In this document: piece by piece, positions 60,298 to 64,000 of the stretch | Layout of the letters: each line of letters starts with the position of its first letter | Position numbering within the stretch: position 1 is the first letter of the stretch | Source of the DNA: Williamsia soli | GTDB taxonomy: Bacteria; Actinomycetota; Actinomycetes; Mycobacteriales; Mycobacteriaceae | Assembly (NCBI RefSeq): GCF_017377795.1 | Contig: NZ_JAFRDR010000010.1 | Location: forward strand, 62,001 to 126,000 | Direction: 5' to 3' | DNA length: 64,000 nt | Program-made: the position numbers and the translations under genes | The notes under the pieces: generated by a model | Told to the model about the DNA's origin: nothing | The model's database searches: none | The model's input: only the letters and a program-made list of their open reading frames with translations

Positions 60298-62562
60298 GTG
60301 CCGTCCCTAGCTTCGAAAAGCATGCAGATGTTCAGTGAAAACTCATCGCTAGGTCTTCGGGGGAAGCATTTCAGGGAGAACTTTCGGTATGACTTACCGG
60401 CTTCACTGGTGGTATTTCTTGTAGCGCTTCCACTTTCACTCGGAATTGCCATAGCTTCAGGGGCGCCGGTCATGGCGGGGCTCATCGCGGGTGTGGTCGG
60501 CGGAATCGTGGCCGGAATGATCGGCGGGTCCCCGCTGCAGGTCAGCGGACCGGCAGCAGGTTTGACCGTCGTCGTCGCCGAACTGGTCGCCAATTTCGGA
60601 TGGAAGGTCACATGTGCGATAACGGTGGCTGCAGGTGTTCTGCAGATACTGTTCGGTCTGAGCCGGGTGGCGCAGTCTGCGCTGGCCATTGCGCCCGTCG
60701 TCGTCCACGCGATGCTCGCCGGTATCGGCATCACCATCGCTCTCCAGCAGATCCATGTCTTGCTCGGCGGGTCCTCACGGAGCGATGCCTGGGAAAATCT
60801 GACGGCTCTGCCCGGACAGATCGTCGACTTTCGAAGCGCTGACGTGCTCGTGGGCGGCCTCGTCGTCGTCATCATGCTCGCCTGGCCACTGCTGCCGGCG
60901 AACGTCCGTAAGGTGCCGGGTCCACTGGTCGCGATCGTCGCCGCGACCCTGGTGGCCATACTCGCCCCCATCGATGCCGAACGTATCGAGCTCGGTGGTA
61001 ACTTCTTCGATTCGATTGCTCTGCCGGAACTTCCGACGGGCAACTGGGGTGCTGTCGTTCTCGGTGTGATCACCGTGGCGTTGATCGCCAGCGTCGAATC
61101 GTTGCTCTCGGCGGTGGCTGTCGACAAGATGCACACCGGGCCACGCACTGACTTCAACCGCGAACTGCTGGGTCAGGGGAGCGCCAACATCACTTCGGGC
61201 ATGCTCGGCGGACTGCCGGTGACGGGCGTCATCGTCCGCAGTTCCACCAACGTGGCCACTGGCGCCCGCACCCGCGCCTCGACCGTCATGCACGGCTTCT
61301 GGCTGCTCGTGTTCTCGGTGCTGCTGACCGGGCTGGTGCAGCAGATTCCGAAGGCAGCGCTGGCCGGACTCCTCGTGGTCATCGGCATCCAGCTGGTCAA
61401 ACTCGCGCACATGCGGCTGGCGCGGCGAACCGGTGATCTGTGGGTATACCTGATCACGATGATGTCGGTGATCTTCCTCAACCTGCTCGAGGGCGTCGGA
61501 ATCGGGTTGGCCGTCGCGGTCCTGGTGCTGATCTGGCGGGTCGTCCGCGCGGAGATGACCGCAGAACCGTTCGGCACCAAGGGGTCTCGGCAGTGGCGGG
61601 TGAGTATCAGGGGGTCGCTGAGCTTCCTTGCATTGCCGCGCCTGACCAAGACGTTGGCCTCGGTCCCGTCAGACGCGCACGTCAGCATCGAACTCGATAC
61701 CGACTACCTCGACCACGCCGCGGCGGACACGATCGAAGACTGGAAGCGGGCGCACGAAGCGAACGGCGGGACGGTGCTCATCCAACAGACCGGCGGTGCG
61801 ACCATCGAGGACGCGCCCGTTGCGCCGCCGCGGCGTCGTACGCCCTTCGGCCGAGGACTGGGTCTTGTGCCATGGAAGTCCTGGCAGTCCGGGGTGGCCA
61901 CCGATGCTCCCAGGGCGCTGCAGCCCATCACCGACGGCGTCGACGAGTACCACCGCATCGGCGCCGACGAACTGCTCGGCTACCTGACGGAACTGGCAGA
62001 CGGGCAAGACCCGGACACACTGTTCATCACGTGCGCCGACTCCAGGGTGGTCCCCAACGTGATCACCTCCAGTGGTCCCGGTGACCTGTTCACGGTTCGC
62101 AACGTGGGCAATCTCGTTCCGGCCGCTCCGGCGACCGACACCTCGGTGGAGGCGGCAATCGAGTTCGCGATCGACGAACTCGATGTGAGTTCCGCTGTGG
62201 TGTGCGGACATTCGTCGTGCGGAGCTATGAAGGCCCTTATCGCCGGCGATGCTTCGGACGACGCCGGCCCGGTGGCCAGTTGGCTGCAGAATGCAGCGCC
62301 GTCACTGGCGGCGTTCCGGTCGGGCCATCCCGCAGGGCTCAGCGCCGCGCGGGCAGGGTTCGACGAGGTCGACCAGCTCGGCATCGTCAACGTCGCCCTG
62401 CAGCTGCAGACCCTGCAGCGCCACCCCGTGATCGGCAGGGCTGTCGCTGACGGGCGCATGCGGGTGGCCGGCCTGTTCTTTGACATCACCACCGCTCGCG
62501 TGGTGACCGTCACCACGAGCGGAGTCGAGGTGGGTGAGCCGGACGGCGTGCTCCCTCGCTGA
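60298..62562 (+). CDS. SulP anion transporter fused to beta-carbonic anhydrase
   Basis: 754 residues. SulP membrane domain in about 25-430 (DLPASLVVFLVALPLSLGIA, GPAAGLTVVVAE) followed by a degenerate STAS-like region (VSIELDTDYLDHAAADTIED), then a beta-carbonic anhydrase domain with zinc ligands CADSR (Cys579, Asp581) and HSSCGA (His638, Cys641). Likely bicarbonate uptake coupled to CO2/HCO3- interconversion, as proposed for related fusions (e.g. Rv3273). GTG 60298 start; ATG 60322 is an alternative. Confidence 0.9.
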   Translation: MPSLASKSMQMFSENSSLGLRGKHFRENFRYDLPASLVVFLVALPLSLGIAIASGAPVMAGLIAGVVGGIVAGMIGGSPLQVSGPAAGLTVVVAELVANFGWKVTCAITVAAGVLQILFGLSRVAQSALAIAPVVVHAMLAGIGITIALQQIHVLLGGSSRSDAWENLTALPGQIVDFRSADVLVGGLVVVIMLAWPLLPANVRKVPGPLVAIVAATLVAILAPIDAERIELGGNFFDSIALPELPTGNWGAVVLGVITVALIASVESLLSAVAVDKMHTGPRTDFNRELLGQGSANITSGMLGGLPVTGVIVRSSTNVATGARTRASTVMHGFWLLVFSVLLTGLVQQIPKAALAGLLVVIGIQLVKLAHMRLARRTGDLWVYLITMMSVIFLNLLEGVGIGLAVAVLVLIWRVVRAEMTAEPFGTKGSRQWRVSIRGSLSFLALPRLTKTLASVPSDAHVSIELDTDYLDHAAADTIEDWKRAHEANGGTVLIQQTGGATIEDAPVAPPRRRTPFGRGLGLVPWKSWQSGVATDAPRALQPITDGVDEYHRIGADELLGYLTELADGQDPDTLFITCADSRVVPNVITSSGPGDLFTVRNVGNLVPAAPATDTSVEAAIEFAIDELDVSSAVVCGHSSCGAMKALIAGDASDDAGPVASWLQNAAPSLAAFRSGHPAGLSAARAGFDEVDQLGIVNVALQLQTLQRHPVIGRAVADGRMRVAGLFFDITTARVVTVTTSGVEVGEPDGVLPR

Positions 62563-62581
62563 CGATGTGGTCGATTGATGA

Positions 62582-63148
62582 CTACTGCTGAGCTGCAATA
62601 GCTTTCCGCAGACTCAGCAGTGTCATCGACTGCACCTTCAACCGGCCGGCGGCACCGGTGTTGACGTGATCGACCGAGGCATAGAGCAACGCCCACATCA
62701 TGTTGATGATCCAGGCCGCATCGAGTTCAGGGTCGATGGATCCGTCGCGACGTCCGCGTTCGACGGCGTCGACGACGGTGCCGTCCGAGAAGCAGATGTC
62801 CTGATCGTTGATCCCGGCGGCGAAGAACAGCACCGTCAGCATGTCACTCAGTTCGAAGTACTCCTGACACAGTCGCAGCACGGCGTCGAGACCGTCTCCT
62901 GCGGCGAGATCAGCCCTGGCTCCCGCCTCGGCCATCGACTGCTCGCCGTAGCGCGCGACGGCGGTGAGCAGGTCACCGCGTTCTGGGAAGTAGCGGTGCA
63001 GCGTGGTGCGGCCCACGCGGGCGCGGTCGGCGATCTCGGACAGCGGCGCTGTCGGAGACTTCGCCAGAACGACGACCGCGGCATCGAGGATGGCCCGGCG
63101 GGTACGTTCGCGGGCGCCGGTTTCGGCGGCGGGGTGCGTCGCAGTCAT
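62582..63148 (-). CDS. TetR-family regulator
   Basis: 188 residues from ATG 63148; the frame is open upstream but that part is antisense to the exporter. HTH region TRRAILDAAVVVLAKSPTAP then LSEIADRARVGRTTLHRYFP. C-terminal ligand domain hydrophobic. Convergent with SulP-CA (19-bp gap) and divergent from the ABC exporter, whose promoter contains a perfect inverted repeat. Confidence 0.9.
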   Translation of the reverse strand: MTATHPAAETGARERTRRAILDAAVVVLAKSPTAPLSEIADRARVGRTTLHRYFPERGDLLTAVARYGEQSMAEAGARADLAAGDGLDAVLRLCQEYFELSDMLTVLFFAAGINDQDICFSDGTVVDAVERGRRDGSIDPELDAAWIINMMWALLYASVDHVNTGAAGRLKVQSMTLLSLRKAIAAQQ

Positions 63149-63218
63149 GGTCGGAAGTGTAGTGCAGGTTCGATTCGAAACGGTGCACCACAATTCGGAA
63201 ATAGAATAATACTTGCCC

Positions 63219-63244
63219 GTAGTGGAACAACTGTGTTCCACTAC
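63219..63244. promoter_or_regulatory. 26-bp TetR operator over the ABC-exporter promoter
   Basis: Arms GTAGTGGAACA (63219-63229) and TGTTCCACTAC (63234-63244) are exact complements around a 4-nt centre. It ends 4 nt before the exporter start. The AT-rich TAGAAT (63202-63207) lies just upstream as a possible -10 box, so bound repressor would block transcription of the exporter and perhaps tetR. Confidence 0.8.
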
Positions 63245-63248
63245 GGAG

Positions 63249-64000
63249 GTGGAAACTTCCATCAAAGCGAGCGCCGCGACACCCACGACCGACGCCGGCG
63301 GGCTGCGGAACGCGAAAGTCCTCATCGGTTTCGCGCGACCGCACAAGCGCTCGATCCTGCTGGGTCTGGCATTGGCACTCAGCGGGTCGGTCACCGTCCT
63401 CGCGACGCCGATGGTGACCAAGTGGATTCTCGATTCACTGGGCACCGGCGCGTCGATGCAAGGCCCGGTATTGGTGCTGATCGCACTGCTGGTGATCGGT
63501 GCGATACTCGGCTGGGCCCAGTGGGTGGTGCTCGGGACGACGGCAGAACACATCGTCTTCGACGCCCGCGCGTCGCTCGTCAAGCGCCTGCTCGGCTCGA
63601 CCGTGCCCTCTGTGCAGTCGCGTCCGGTGGGCGAACTGGTCACGCGAGTCACCTCCGACACCGTGCTGCTGCGGGAAGCCGCATCCACTGCCGCGGTGGG
63701 GGTGGTGAACGCGACCTGCGTGACGATCGGGACCGTGGTCCTGATGGGTGTCCTCGACCTGATGCTGCTGGGCGTGACACTTGCCGCGATCATCATCGTC
63801 GGTGCGATCTTCACCGTTCTGATGCCACGAATCGCCAAGGCAGAAGCCCTGACCCAGGAATCGCTGGGTCACCTCGGCGGTGTGCTCGAGGGGAGTCTGC
63901 GGTCGGTACGCACGGTGAAGGCGGCGGGAGCCGAGGACCGGATCGGAGCCCTCATCGGCACGAACGCGAGGCAGGCGCGATTGCACGCCATTGCCGGCGT
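63249..64000 (+). CDS. ABC exporter, MDR type (5' part)
   Basis: The frame is open from GTG 63249 to the window end (250 residues seen). N-terminus METSIKASAA, then helices (SILLGLALALSGSVTVLATP, VLVLIALLVIGAILGWAQWVV, VVNATCVTIGTVVLMGVLDL) and the coupling-helix segment VGELVTRVTSDTVLLREAAS of ABC transmembrane type 1 domains. The nucleotide-binding part lies beyond the window. GTG overlaps the GGAGG tract, so the exact start is uncertain. Confidence 0.8.
   Translation, partial: METSIKASAATPTTDAGGLRNAKVLIGFARPHKRSILLGLALALSGSVTVLATPMVTKWILDSLGTGASMQGPVLVLIALLVIGAILGWAQWVVLGTTAEHIVFDARASLVKRLLGSTVPSVQSRPVGELVTRVTSDTVLLREAASTAAVGVVNATCVTIGTVVLMGVLDLMLLGVTLAAIIIVGAIFTVLMPRIAKAEALTQESLGHLGGVLEGSLRSVRTVKAAGAEDRIGALIGTNARQARLHAIAG

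Overview
The window is a high-GC, gene-dense actinobacterial chromosome segment. Left-end gene order (SAF-domain protein, FmdB, 5-formyl-THF cyclo-ligase, divergent galU, gephyrin-like glp, rimJ, then the glpR/SepX-type membrane protein and a tRNA-Ala) matches the conserved block seen in Mycobacterium (Rv0990c-Rv0996). With the carotenoid genes, Lsr2 and the second YidC it suggests a mycolate-group actinobacterium (Mycobacteriales, Gordonia/Williamsia-like); the genus is an inference. I see no integrase, transposase, phage gene or CRISPR array.

Layout. 1-8.4 kb: conserved housekeeping/cell-division block, interrupted by a three-gene minus-strand unit (HTH regulator, class C-type serine hydrolase, DHFR-like reductase) with a palindromic operator. 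8.5-14.3 kb: DUF2254 membrane protein, CPA2 antiporter, and a BBE flavo-oxidase translationally coupled to an APC permease. 14.4-22.3 kb: RluA-type pseudouridine synthase, carotenoid genes crtB-crtI and convergent crtE, then DUF3556 / ferredoxin / split-barrel flavoprotein. 22.7-25.5 kb: a second, closely similar APC permease in opposite orientation and a Ser/Thr kinase. 25.6-29.0 kb: copper-type island (CPH P-type ATPase, DUF305 lipoprotein, DUF6153 protein) with CsoR-like operators. 29.1-34.0 kb: a single-gene NRPS (C-A-PCP-C) convergent with lsr2. 34.0-42.6 kb: LLM flavin oxidoreductase with two AraC regulators, DJ-1/PfpI protein, TPP-dependent transketolase/E1-like enzyme, EamA transporter and CGNR regulator. 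42.8-50.3 kb: second YidC, type III polyketide synthase, and a divergent, tightly packed run of glycosyltransferase, FAD monooxygenase, lipoprotein lipase and a paired SMR exporter. 50.4-57.6 kb: two isopenicillin-N-synthase-family dioxygenases, a NitT/TauT-type ABC importer with lipoprotein receptor, a GntR/FCD regulator and a cytosine-deaminase-family amidohydrolase. 57.7-64 kb: MFS transporter, trans-sulfuration-family PLP enzyme, SulP-carbonic anhydrase fusion, TetR regulator and the start of an ABC exporter with a 26-bp operator between them.

The two strongest candidates for undescribed systems are (i) the type III PKS locus with its coupled tailoring, lipase and export genes, and (ii) the importer/dioxygenase/deaminase locus, which reads as uptake and oxidative-hydrolytic breakdown of an unidentified small N-heterocycle. 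The orphan NRPS ending in a condensation domain is a third. All product and substrate statements for these are inference from family membership and gene order.
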